Below are positions 1 to 51,297 of a stretch of 64,000 nt of DNA, piece after piece. Numbering within the stretch: the first letter of the stretch is position 1; every line of letters starts with the position of its first letter. This stretch comes from Spisula solida (lineage: Eukaryota; Mollusca; Bivalvia; Venerida; Mactridae), in the NCBI GenBank assembly GCA_947247005.1, contig OX365944.1, positions 5,406,501-5,470,500 of the forward strand. The letters are read 5' to 3'. Position numbers and translations under genes: made by a program. Under the pieces are notes generated by a model. The model was not told where the DNA came from and did no database searches. It was given only the letters and a program-made list of their open reading frames with translations.

Positions 1-29
1 AGTCATCGGCCAAACTTCTAGTAAACTTT

Positions 30-160
30 TTTATTCCATATAAAGCTAATATAGCTTCCTTTTCTCTAGTTTTATTGCCATATTTTACAAGTCGGGGAAA
101 ACTCTGTGATGAGGGAATATTGTTTCAGAATATTTGTTGGGAACCCTGATTTACTTTACA
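30..160 (+). repeat. Fragment of 'gtcagggaa' interspersed repeat
   Basis: Similar to the right end of the repeat at 53405-53865: both share 'aaagctaatatagcttc' or a close variant, 'catattttac', 'ggaaaac', and 'cagaatatttg' followed by 'gaaccctg'. Confidence 0.65.
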
Positions 161-3100
161 ACACAAGGCAAATTTCATCATTCTCAGGACAATGACTGCT
201 AATATTAGTCGGATCCGAATATAAAATATATATATGATGAGATAAATTAAAACAAATTGTTGTGTGATGTGAAAATCATTTATTTTTCATCTTGGTAACA
301 TGAGTATATGTAAAATTTCAATGATAAAATTTCTTTGAGTGAATTTGTAGATCAGGTGATGGGGCCAACAAATGACAAAAAACAAAGGTGCAAAACGAGT
401 AAGGATAAAACTCTATAAAAATATACTACATGACTTATACAAGTTTATCTATGAAATCAAACCTGAAAAGAGATTAGACATAGTTTATAATAATGACATT
501 TTGAAATATGAAGGATTTAACCTTGTTATGGTGCTGATTAAAACTTGCCCTAGTTTGAGGAATCGTGACAGATGGTTAAACATTAGAATACAAAGAATAC
601 TGTAATACATGTATCAGGTCTACTGTGTGGACAAAACTGGACATACCATGTGGCATGTGACATCATTTTTTGCTAAAACTGCAAGACAAAATACTAGCCA
701 TACTCGAGTATAAGTACTTCCACGCAAATTAATATTTCTATACAAGATAAAACAGGTTTTGCCCGAAACTGACTCGATCACCAGGTATAGACTGATATTC
801 AACAAAACCTCATCATTGTGCAAAATTCACGATCAGTACTAAACAATGACATAATATTATGACAGGCAAAAGAATCACAGCTTTATACTATTACTTGACA
901 CTGACTTAAACTTTATGTTTGCTTTAACAGCTCAACAAAAATCATTTATTTCATTTTAACTAGCAAAATTGGCAGACCCTGGAACATATTTCATGACTGT
1001 AGCTGTGGCATATTTCAAAGAGAACAATGGTGCATTTCTGTTAAGTATACTTATTTAATAGTAGGGTATATCAATATGTGCTGACTGTGAATATCAGAAA
1101 ATACAAGAATAACAATGAGCAATTGGCATGATCTAATAAAGGCCAGGTTTTTTAGCTACCATGAGTAGAATGAAAGTGATATAAAATTTATTCTGCTATC
1201 AAATAAAATGAAGCAAGTTAAGATCTTAAAATGATATGTGTTTGTACTACATTAATCTGATAAGTATACATGTATTTTCTTTGAAATTTAAGGGGTTTGT
1301 TATGTGCAAATGTTCCATTAAAATCCACATTTCATTGAAATTTAAGGGGTTATAGGCAAAAATTTCATGAAAACCCACATTAACAATTTATACGCCAATC
1401 TAATTTAATATCTATTTACAAATTACAAAGAACGACTCGCAGTTCTTTGATAAAACTGTGGGTGAAATAAAAATGGATGAAAGTACTTAGAATATTTTAG
1501 GGTGAAAAATGACAACATATATACACTGTACTACATATTGTAAGAAAACATGGCACATAATGTGTTTCAGATCTAAGTAGTGCTTGTGATGCCGCATTTA
1601 GTGGTGTTAGGCCGTAAATATAAACTTCTATGTCATATTTAGTGGTGTTGCACCTAAAATACCACAATGAACTACTATACCACATTTAGTGATGTTTAAC
1701 CTAAATACTACATATACATAATACAGGAATACCAACAAATCCTACATTGTGTGCTCCATTAATTTGTGGAGACGACATTGTCTGGTTCCCAATCTTAATT
1801 TCTATCAGTGTTAAGGACCTCAACACTGTAAGATACTGAGATAGGGAACCAGGCAAGGAGGTGATAATGTCAGTATTTTTTACAAACAAAAAATACCAAG
1901 AAACGAGTGAATACTGTAATCCTATATGGTGACCTGTCAAATTAATGGAAGACTTCATGTACTGGAAAAAAATGTGAATATTGTTAATATAAACTTGAAA
2001 TTCATCAATATAAAATGATTACAACACAAAACAAACCAGATTAAATACACAGGGAATGAAGTTTTTAAAACAGCCAGTATTTTTATAATGAAAGCATTTT
2101 GACAATTGGCAAAATAGAATTTTTAAATTATATACATGTACATACAGTAAAACTTTACAGTAATGAAATTCACAGGTTAATACATGTACAATACAGTTTT
2201 AAACAAGTTGATCAGTATGCAAACTGATACGCAGTGATCTCCCTTGCTGCAACGCTTGGTAAAGTATTAACAAGTGATCTCTAATTAGTGCAAGGAGATG
2301 GTTGAATATGGTTGACACACACAAACATACACAGCTAGATAAACGAAGGAAAATACTGTAAGATTGCAAATAAATACGATAACAAAAATAGAACGGAATG
2401 AAACTTAACAAAGGATAAAAGCTGAAAACAAAATAAAAATAATTACTGACTCCAGAACACTTGTCTGTACAATTAAACCTATCATACAGTAGCACACACA
2501 AACATATGTACACTAGCATGTATACACTATCATATCATCATGTCATATCTACATGTTATTACACTCTCTTAACACTTGTTTTACAAGTTTGATTGCAAAT
2601 TAACCCCATTGAGATATAAATGTATTTCTATGCATTTACAAGTTTACCATGCAGGAATGTTATATCAGGAGTGTGATTCTTCCTCCTTTAGAAGGATTTC
2701 CTGCTTTTTTCTTCAAATCGATAAAACAAAAGGGTCCAGATTCAGTCTGACTGACTTATTAATTATTATTTCACAAGGGGATGGGGGAAGTGAATTTAAG
2801 CCGTTTTGCTGCTTAAGTGTCAGTCACTAACTGGTTTTAAATTATCAGAATAGAGATGGCATTAACAATATCAGCAGATTATGCAATAACATGTTAGATG
2901 CAATGTTCATATCATGTAAAATCCACTGGATCAACCATGTAGAGAATACACTTTATATACTGGTATATACATTCAAGCGTATTTATAACATTCTAGTTCT
3001 AACATTCTATCACATATTCAGTACTTATTAAAGACCCACACATACAAATGTACTTCCAATGTCACACCATAATACAAACACAATTGACAGCAGGTTTATA

Positions 3101-3685
3101 AAAAAAACTTTACATGATAAATACAGAACTTCCTTACCAAATAAAACTTTCTTACCAAATCATCTTAATACATGCTTTCCACTAAATGGACCAGAATGAA
3201 TGCAAATAAATGAATAACTGTTTACTCACATAGTCCAAAGATACCCAGCTTTCATTACCATAGCAACAGACTTGAGGTATGACATAATATCTATATGTAC
3301 CTGTATGCTTGTTACTATAAATTGTTGAAATAGTGACCGTAGGATTTCTGATATATTTTAGCATCGTCAGATACCCGAGATTGCTGATTACGCTACACTG
3401 TGTTTGTCACAGAGATAGTTAAACAGAATAGTCAACAATGTGCATTTGACATGAGATAATTTATAATAAAGATGCTCTGTACCAAACCAAAAATAAATTT
3501 ATTGAACAGGTCTTCAAAACTAATACACAATCTCATTGTAGAAATTACACCACAGAGGTGAAGCCTGAATAATGGGTTGAAAATGACTGAAAAAATAACA
3601 TAAGAAAATAATAGTGTGATGCAATCAAGTAAAATAAATAAAACAGATTGGTCAGAAGCGTTTGGTCCCATTTATACAACAGACA

Positions 3686-4161
3686 GTCAACAGTTGATGA
3701 AACCTAACAAGAAGTCAACAGTTGATGAAACCTAGCACGCAGTCAACAGTTGATGAAACCTAGCAAGCAGTGAACAGTTGATGAAACCTAGCAAGCAGTG
3801 AACAGTTGATGAAACCTAACAAGAAGTCAACAGTTGATGAAACCTAGCAAGCAGTCAACAGTTGATGAAACCTAACAAGCAGTCAACAGTTGATGAAACC
3901 TAACAAGCAGTCAACAGTTGATGAAACCTAACAAGCAGTCAACAGTTGATGAAACCTAACAAGCAGTCAACAGTTGATGAAACCTAACAAGAAGTCAACA
4001 GTTGATGAAACCTAGCAAGCAGTCAACAGTTGATGAAACCTAACAAGCAGTCAACAGTTGATGAAACCTAACAAGCAGTCAACAGTTGATGAAACCTAAC
4101 AAGCAGTCAACAGTAGATGAAACCTTGCAAGCAGTCGACCGCTTATGAAACCTAGCAATGT
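3686..4161. repeat. 28-bp minisatellite, about 17 copies
   Basis: Unit begins 'gtcaacagttgatgaaacct' followed by 'aacaagca'. The 28-bp phase holds exactly from 3686 to 4134 (16 units), with a diverged seventeenth copy. Variants differ by one or two bases (aac/agc, gaa/gca). The last two copies are the most diverged, as usual at array edges. Confidence 0.95.
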
Positions 4162-4928
4162 TTCCTGGAATATGACAACACCCCTATTGTTGTCAATGTG
4201 CACAATCAAAGGAAAAGCAAAAAACCCAGATCATGCTTGATAAAACATCATTAAATCAGAAAATGGTAAAAAATGTTCTTATGATGACAAATAGTTCTAT
4301 AGAACAAACACATGGAAGAATCAATGACATACTTAGGTTTTGGCATTTTTTGGGGCCCACAATATACCTTTGTATGATTTATACCATAAAGCAAACTCAA
4401 GCAGATTATGTGCAAAAGACATATTGAAAGGTTCAAAATACACTTACAGATATCAAATTGTTAACAATTGTACACAATCCTTATACACCAGAGTTTAGTT
4501 CCCAGGCAAAATGATTCAAGGTAAACAACAATGTAAGCAAAATAAAAGCGAAACTGTTGAAGTAGTCTGGTTCCCTGTCATACTATCGTGTTTAAGTAAC
4601 ATAGTGATCCAGGGGAGGTAATCTAGACTACTGTTGAAGCAGAATGATGTGATTTGACCTACTGAGCTAGATAAAGTCTCATAATTAGTTTAAGCTACAA
4701 CATGTCAAATATTCAAATGAAACATGAGATGTTTGAGAAAACAAGAAAACACCCTATCGTCATCCAATACACTATTTCATGCTATAAATCACTGTGACCT
4801 TGACAACTGACCTTCAGTCAGACTTGGTCTAGTTTAACGCTTGACTGACACACATGTGTTATTCCATATACACCCAGTTCTTCAAAGTGGGGGTAAAAAT
4901 CAAATTAAAGAGTTCTGAGTCCACATAC

Positions 4929-4998
4929 CGAGGGCTCAGTACAAAACAGTTACATATGATTTTAGAAGGAGTTACAACTGTTTTGCACTAAGCCCTCG
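4929..4998. repeat. Short inverted repeat (23-bp arms)
   Basis: Arms at 4929-4951 and 4976-4998 pair with two mismatches around a 24-base loop. They share 'cgagggct' and 'caaaacagtt'. Origin unknown, possibly a small foldback MITE. Confidence 0.75.
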
Positions 4999-5630
4999 AA
5001 ATTTAACATTTATTTTATTACACATAATCATACAATGTATAGAAGTTGTATACAGGGACAGGGAGACCTTAAGGTCATACATGTAAACACATAGAGAAGG
5101 AATGCTTACTATAAAAGTACATGTAATGAACATCAGTCAGATCCTATATAAATATAACAAAGCAATATATACAAAGCAGCACACAGTAATACAGAACCAT
5201 CTTGGTTGTGTTTTTATCTTTGTAGGTACATTTTCATAAAGCCAGATTAAATTAACTCCTAAATGATCATCCCTACCTACTCTCTATACTCATGCTGCCC
5301 TAATAGCTTCATTCACTTTGAAATAACCAATAGTAGTCCAGATACCAGAGGGGGTAATCTAACTATGGAATATGCACAAAATGTCACTGTGCACCCATCA
5401 AAACAGTGCTTTATTCAAGTTTTCAACAGTCTATTGATTTGATTTTAAATTTTCACAGATTTAAAAAAATATTTTTAAAGGAATCAGTCAAAATCAAAGA
5501 CAATTTATATACATCAATACCATAATTAAACTGGGGCAACTTTTAACTTAACTGCACGTATTAGTCTTAAAATGCCAGGAATGGTTAATTACTTATTAAA
5601 CAAGTAATTAAGAATTGCAAGCAATACAGA

Positions 5631-5827
5631 AGTCCCTACCGGTTTTAAGCCATTTTCAATGTTTCTGTTGCCATAGCAACCACAATTTTTGGCAGAATCA
5701 AAATATTTTTAGACGTGCATAATGCCCTTATTGCCCCCTATCCACATACCATTTTCATAAACCTAGCTTGGAAACTGTTTGAGTTATGTCAGGATCCAGA
5801 TTATTTTTCAAAAACCGGTAGGGGACT
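5631..5827. repeat. MITE-like element with 'agtccctaccggtttt' ends
   Basis: About 197 bp, bounded by 'agtccctaccggtttt' and its near-exact reverse complement 'aaaaccggtaggggact'. No open frame. Non-autonomous DNA element inferred from the terminal inverted repeats. Confidence 0.7.
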
Positions 5828-6411
5828 AAAAATCTGGGTTACTGGAACTTGAATAAAATAAACAAGTGTTCCATGTAGCAAAGCCAGAGCTAAAAGAAAA
5901 GAATTGAGTATTCTTAGAAAAAAATTCCAGTAGAAAAACACATCAATACAAACGAGTACACCTAGAGTCCTAGTAAAGTCCTAGTATATCATACAATGGA
6001 AGGACTTTATACCTAGAACAGGGACAAACCATTGACATGAATGCTAATGTCAATATATAGTCCGCCCATGTGATATTTACAAACATGAATCGGTTTGGTC
6101 AAATGTGGCAAAATTGGTTTTACAAATCACTTAAATAAACAGATAAGGTCAGTATTGTACTCAAAACATCACTGATAATTGGTGCACATTATTGTAATCC
6201 ACCTTTGAGGACTATACCAAATCTGCCCGCTTTTCGCATTATCCTGGGCGCACAATAACAATATTGGTGTAAATGTTCTACTATAATAAGTCAAGCTCTA
6301 CACACAGGTTATTCATGTACCTAACTTAATTTTGACTTAAATTACATCGTAATAGCTGAAAATACCCGGTAGTTGACAAAGTTGACAAAAATTGATATGA
6401 AATATCTGAAA

Positions 6412-7318
6412 ACTACACTTGACCAATGTTCTAACTACACCGAATTTAAATTTGAATATCTCTGGAACCGTTGCATTGAACTACGTTATTTTTTATAAAA
6501 GGGTCTAAATCGATATCGTCTACGATATTATGATGTTTTTACAAGTAATTGGGTGGAATAGTGTGCACCGATGCATGACGGTACAATATCCTCTTTTGTA
6601 CGCGTGCTTTGAAAGTTTTGGCGGGAATTCGATTCCACGTTGTCAACCGCTTCTTAGTCGTCCGTCCTATCAGAAAAACATCACATGGCTGGTATGCCAT
6701 TTGAAGAAAGGGTCAAGGTTACGGGTCGTTGGTTTGAGCTAACAGATAATAAAAACACTCTTGACAAATGTTTTTACTTTTGGTTTCAGTCGTAGCGACT
6801 GAAACCAAAAGTAAAAACATTTGTAAAAAAACCGACATTATATTGGTGTTTTCATGTTGATATAATAAAATATATAACAAATGATGAACTGATAATGTTT
6901 GTGGTTGAATTTTACACCCATATAATAAAAAAAAATCTAAAACCAAAGTTAACAAGATTATAATTAGACGGTATATCCCCGTCAACACAAACCACTACCT
7001 TAACTATCCACGTTTCTGGTCCTTTCTTCAAATGGCATATGATATGACCCTAATGTGTTTGTCTGAAAGGACTTACGACTAAAAAGGGATCTACAACGTG
7101 GAATGGGTTTCCCGCCAACATTCAATAGCATGTGCACAAAAATCGATATTGTATATGGTCATGCCTCGGTGATTAATTTTACACAGACTGGGTTGCAAAA
7201 ACATCCTATTTACATTTAAGACTCGATTTCAAAATATAGTGTGAATAAGTACAACGATTCCAGAGATATTCAATTTTCTAGTCGGTGTAGTTAGAACATT
7301 GGTTAAGTGTAGTATTAA
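6412..7318. repeat. Large imperfect inverted repeat (~330-bp arms)
   Basis: The left arm (6412 to ~6745) and right arm (~6985 to 7318) are reverse complements with moderate divergence. Examples are 'gttctaactacaccga' against 'tcggtgtagttagaac', and 'gccatttgaagaaaggg' against 'cctttcttcaaatggc'. The spacer holds a separate perfect hairpin. Looks like an old foldback transposable element. Confidence 0.8.
6764..6824. repeat. Perfect 29-bp-arm hairpin with 3-base loop
   Basis: 6764-6792 and 6796-6824 are exact reverse complements around 'tag'. It sits in the spacer of the larger decayed inverted repeat. The arms contain 'ttttacttttggtttcag'. Confidence 0.95.
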
Positions 7319-7341
7319 CAATTCCAAGAGTTTTCTGGATA

Positions 7342-7570
7342 CTGTTTTATCAAAGCACTTACGGAAATCGTAAACTTGTGATCAAATCAAAATTCTTTAT
7401 CATTTGTTAACAATTATAAAGTGTGGTAAATGGGTCTGTAATACTAATAATGATTCAGGTAATGAACTCCTACAAACCATATCTGTCTACAATTTGCAGT
7501 TGTTAAAGAAATATAAAAAAAAAAATTTGAGCGTAACTTTAAGATTTTCGTAAGTGCTTCGATAAAACAG
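7342..7570. mobile_element. TA-flanked MITE (mariner-like)
   Basis: Terminal inverted repeats begin 'ctgttttatc(a/g)aagc' and extend for about 30 bp with few mismatches. The element is flanked by TA on both sides (7340-7341 and 7571-7572). 229 bp, no coding potential. TA flanks suggest Tc1/mariner mobilisation. Confidence 0.75.
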
Positions 7571-7703
7571 TACCATGATAAGCGGCATATCTATACAATA
7601 TCACCTGTCTACTAGCAGATTTGGATCACAGTCTAGTAAGAAGATCATCTTATACTGGACATTAGGTTATCATATTACACAGATAAATAGACTAACCTAC
7701 CCA

Positions 7704-7955
7704 GGGCCCGATCTCCCCAAGCATCTCAATCCGAGTCGAGATTATTCTCAAATACTGTCATGTGTCTTTGAGATAATCTCCATGGGAGGCCAGACTTAAA
7801 GTTGGCACCGCAACATAGATACATTGTCCTGAGTTTATTACAGTAAAATTTTTTAGCACAAACTTAAGAATGATCTAAAATTTATACTCTTGACTTGAGC
7901 AATATCTCAATTTGAGTTGAGATTTCTACTTGAGATGCTTCGGGAGATCGGGGCC
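7704..7955. mobile_element. MITE family 'gatctcc-gaagcatctcaa', copy 1
   Basis: About 252 bp with inverted ends near 'gatctccccaagcatctcaa' and 'ttgagatgcttcgggagatc'. A second copy with the same interior (for example 'aacttaagaatgatct') lies at 42755-43010. No open frame of note. Confidence 0.85.
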
Positions 7956-8244
7956 AGGACAACAGGTCCATGAAAAGTGTCCTAGTCAACCTACATATAT
8001 CTAAATATGTAGTCTAGAAAAATGTAAGACAAACACTGACAAAGACAAAGTGACCCAGATTCTAAGATTGTCATGTTCTCGGATAATAAACAATTCAAGG
8101 GATGCTTGTAGATAACAGATTGCACATGGTCTAATACTACAAATAACTCCAATGTAAACATTTAAATAAATATTTTATGATAAAAACTTCTACATATGTA
8201 TACAGACAGACACACTGCAAATGTTATCTAATTTTTTTATTTAA

Positions 8245-8466
8245 AGCCTAGGTACCACTTAGGAATTCCACAATGGCAATGTTCTCCAGATTCTTTCGAT
8301 ACTATCCAATTCATTATGTCCATTCCTTGAGATATCACAAACTGTCTCATGACTTCCCCGAAGTTTCCTCTAGACCATGCGGAACCTGTTCCCCATGTCC
8401 TGATAGCTCATTAATTTCAATCGGGAGAACATCACTGAAGCCAAAAATAATCAGTAGGACCTAGGC
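8245..8466. mobile_element. TTAA-flanked MITE 'gcctaggt', copy 1
   Basis: 222-bp element with ends 'gcctaggt' and 'acctaggc', flanked on both sides by TTAA (8241-8244, 8467-8470). A related copy in the opposite orientation is at 27763-27988, also between TTAA sites. TTAA targeting suggests piggyBac-type mobilisation. Confidence 0.8.
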
Positions 8467-8897
8467 TTAAGCAAATAAAGAAATTTAATCCAACCTCATG
8501 AATGCATCATATCCACTGAAGTGTCCTTTTTAGGAATAAATCCAACAAGAAATGTGAAAATTCTATAAGAACAATGTTTCTATTAAAGCCAGGCTCCGGG
8601 TTTCAGCAAAGATAACAAGTGCTTTTCAGACATACATACGACGACAAGTTTTGCACAAATGAAGTCTAACTTTACCTGAAGTCAACATGACAACATAACA
8701 ATCTGACAATGTGATGATCTATATAATAATAATAACCCGCAATTTAGGCTTACTTGAGTAAAATACAGAAAACATTTTAAGCAACATCAAAAATAGAATA
8801 TAAAACTCAATTGACAACAATGCAAGAATTTGATGACTCATTGTTGGTTGAAGCAAACACAGCTTGGTAGAAATATAGAGTTGGTTAGATTTTTGTC

Positions 8898-9196
8898 AAT
8901 CTCATAAAAATCAGACCCTAACATTTGCTCCATTCCTTTACGCTGTTAGAGATCCGACTACACTCTGTAAGAGGTCATTTTCAAATAAACTCTCTGGCGC
9001 ACTATGACGTCACATAGCCTCTGCATACTTTCACCGCACTTTCGGCTTTGTGAAAGAAGCGATTTGATTAGATGACGTAAAGTTCACATCGACATGACCC
9101 CATATGGAGTGTCGTCAGATCCTATATCAGCATCAGATCCTATATCAGCGTTAAGTATTGAAGCGTAATAAGGATCTGATTTTAATGAGAATTGAT
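8898..9196. mobile_element. MITE family 'aggatctgattttaat', copy 1
   Basis: Shares its interior with an inverted copy at 59424-59630: 'tttacgctgtta', 'gatgacgtaaagttcacatc', 'gacatgaccccat' or close variants. Contains a TGACGTCA palindrome (CRE-like) at about 9005. A short 'cagatcctatatcagc' duplication lies near its right end. Confidence 0.75.
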
Positions 9197-9459
9197 TTTT
9201 GACATAAGAAAGGATGATCTTAATTGACACATATAAAATGTCAGAGCATAAATTATATCATATAAAACATCTTAGGCAAGTTTATGTACCATAGCTAAGA
9301 TACAGTTTTTAAATGAATGTGTAAATGAATGGAATTCATCTCATTCAATAAACTTAACAATGACTTTACATATATAAAACTGTGGAATTATTTTCATATG
9401 TCACGCCAATTCATGCATCACTTGACATCCAATAAATAAACACTGTCGCCTTAAAAGAG

Positions 9460-9675
9460 TAAGGATAAGACCAGTCATCTATACATATTTAAAATCTGCA
9501 TCATAAGGCGCATCTTATGAACCTATTTGCATGAAAATCAGAAGAGGTCATGTTAACCAAAACTGAAGTAAAGAAAGTGTTTTTCCCAACGTAAAGAGTA
9601 GTTTTCACTTAGTTTTTTATTGTTTTCGGAAAATAGTATTTTCGTATTTACAACCTTATTCTTCTAAGGCAACAA
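9460..9675. mobile_element. MITE family 'tggcttagaatta', diverged copy
   Basis: Interior matches the copies at 22542-22746, 51585-51755 and 57566-57783: 'aaaatctgcat', 'cttatgaacctattt', 'gaggtcatgtt', 'aactgaag', 'tttacaacctt'. The ends are decayed. Confidence 0.6.
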
Positions 9676-9941
9676 TATATTAATAACCATAGCTCTGTAA
9701 GACAGTATGGTGTAATGACATCATGCCTAGTCATTTAATTCTTACACTAAATATAACAATGACCATAGTATAAAGACTGTGAAGTTATCTCCCTTGCTAC
9801 ACGGTATGTCATGCCTCTCCCTCTATACATATAACAATAGGTTTCTTCATTACAACCCTAGTCTTGTGGCATGCATGTCAAGATTCCTCAGTCTATAAAT
9901 ATAACACTGACAGTAGGTTTCTTAGTGTCTGACACACATAG

Positions 9942-9992
9942 TCTCGTGGCACGCCTTGTCTTGTAGCATGCCTAGTCTCGTGGCACGCCTAG
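9942..9992. repeat. 17-bp tandem repeat x3 abutting the SEC14L1 stop codon
   Basis: Three units of 'tagtctcgtggcacgcc' or close variants lie directly next to the stop codon at 9993-9995, so they form the first 51 nt of the 3' UTR. Further related phrases occur to about 9805. Confidence 0.8.
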
Positions 9993-49647
<39,655 letters not shown>

Positions 49648-51130
49648 CTTTTATGAAGGTGGGGTAACTTCAAAAGCAAAAAATATAATAAAAAGCTTTT
49701 TGTCAGCTGGCCGAGACGTTAATGATAATAAATGCCATCTCCAAAAAGAATTACACTAAAAGAAACTAGAGTTTGATACCGTGCTAAGAGAAATACACTA
49801 TTTAAAGATCGTCAAAACAAAATTTATTCACAAAAAACATTAATAGCGCAACGTTTTATTTATCCATCGTGAGAATCACTCGCTGGTTCCCAAATGTATG
49901 ATTGGTTCCCGTTGCAAAAAAGAAAAACACGTGTGGATGTAAATAAACACGTTTGCGACGTCTGAGTGGACACTGGCTCTTAGATACCTTTTGACCAACA
50001 TTGAAAAAGGTTGTACATATCTTATTGACGATTAATTTATCTGCTGTCAACCATCTAAAGTGTTTTAATCATCGATGTTGTTGTAAATGTAGGATTTCGG
50101 ATATTACAAATTCGGATGTCAATTGTAAACATTCAAATATATCTAACGATCAGGCAATGTACATATTCTCAGGCACATTTGTCAGTTGCCTATGTTCCAT
50201 TATGTCAAACCTTTTGCGGGACATTCTGCAGGTTCCTTGAATATTTTTAAATCGATATTAAATTCTGAGAATTGGAATTGGAAAGAAATTCTTTCCATCT
50301 TGTTATTAGTGGGCAGTCTTCGCTGTAAGATTTTTGAATTCATAATCACTAGTCCATTCGAGCGGTCAAGATTTCAAATTCGCTTGTCTGAAGTTAAGTC
50401 CACTTGTCCATATAACAGTTGGGCATGCCTTCCAACTTGTTTCATGAGCCATCAGGGAGATTTACGATTTTTGTCCGTGATATTTTAACTTTCATCCGTG
50501 AGATTTCAGATGTGCAAAGGGAGGAAAACCCTATTAGTCTCATGAACGTATTTTCGGTCCGGATACAGACTTTAGACCATTCCTTAAAATAATGGCTGCT
50601 GATTTGCGCGAAATTTGCAATCTGTTTTACCTTCAATATTGCTTCAGTTAATAGTTAAACTTAATAAATTCCCACGCCATTGCCTGATGTTGAACTGACC
50701 TGCTGCGCTTGATTGGTATCAATTACTGATACGGATCATTAACACATGCCTTGTATCTTTGGAAACAGCTGGACATCGGCTGTTTTCTGAATGTTTTAAC
50801 GTGATAAACAATTTACAAAAATTAATGCAGACTTATGCCAGTCCGGGTTTTTCATGAAATGTCCGGGGCTTGCGGGTTTGACACTCGATTCCGGGACTTT
50901 CACAGACAATCCGTGAAAGTTGGTAACCATGGTTGGGTTTCAGGTTCTGATCAAATATTTCCTGGTCATACAGTATGTGTCTGGGACATTCGCAGCCGCT
51001 GAACGCTTTTGGACTATCGACAGTTAATTACCAGAATTTCATAATTTTATGGTTAATGAGACCGAAGACATATTTTTGCTATTAAGTTGAAAGATGAAAA
51101 AATGTTTCAATAATTCATTGTTATTGCAAG
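49648..51130. promoter_or_regulatory. Head-to-head upstream region between SEC14L1 and BMS1
   Basis: The 1.48 kb between the two start codons must contain both transcription starts and 5' UTRs, unless upstream exons lie further away. No clear TATA box, CpG cluster or coding exon is visible. Short open frames at 50001-50636 have no recognisable similarity. About 50780-51010 contains repeated 'gtccgg' and 'gggactttc' phrases that look like a decayed repeat. The promoter role is inferred from gene orientation only. Confidence 0.5.
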
Positions 51131-51297
51131 ATGGAAGAGAAGAGAGAAAACAAGACTCATCGAAAGAAGTCATCTGGCCCAAAAGCTGAGCGTAAAAAGT
51201 CGAAGAATCCCATTGAACAAGATCTTAATGCAAGACAGAGAAATCCCCGGGCCTTTTCAATCCAGCATGCAAATAAAACATTAAGAACTGTACAGAG
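51131..51297 (+). CDS. BMS1: BMS1 coding exon 1 (residues 1-56)
   Basis: Starts MEEKRENKTHRKKSSGPKAE and contains the conserved RQRNPRAFSIQ stretch. It is a very basic leader typical of nucleolar proteins. Ends after two bases of an Arg codon at donor GTTTGT. Confidence 0.95.

Larger units (their letters stand above)
1..9992. other. Region downstream of SEC14L1 without recognisable genes
   Basis: No exon with recognisable protein similarity was found on either strand. The part next to 9992 must be SEC14L1 3' UTR, but no polyadenylation signal can be chosen with confidence (candidate minus-strand AATAAA near 9614-9619). The region holds the 28-bp minisatellite, several hairpin and MITE elements listed separately, and otherwise unstructured AT-rich sequence. 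Short degenerate tandem duplications occur at about 1281-1385 (54-bp period) and 1590-1700 ('catttagtggtgtt' three times). Confidence 0.6.

Noticed and set aside
372..605. 77-codon Lys/Arg-rich open frame near the left edge
   Set aside because: No recognisable domain, no splice continuity with anything nearby, and typical chance length for AT-rich DNA.
3686..4161. CRISPR-like array of 28-bp repeats
   Set aside because: Units are contiguous with no unique spacers, and the context is an animal genome; it is a minisatellite.
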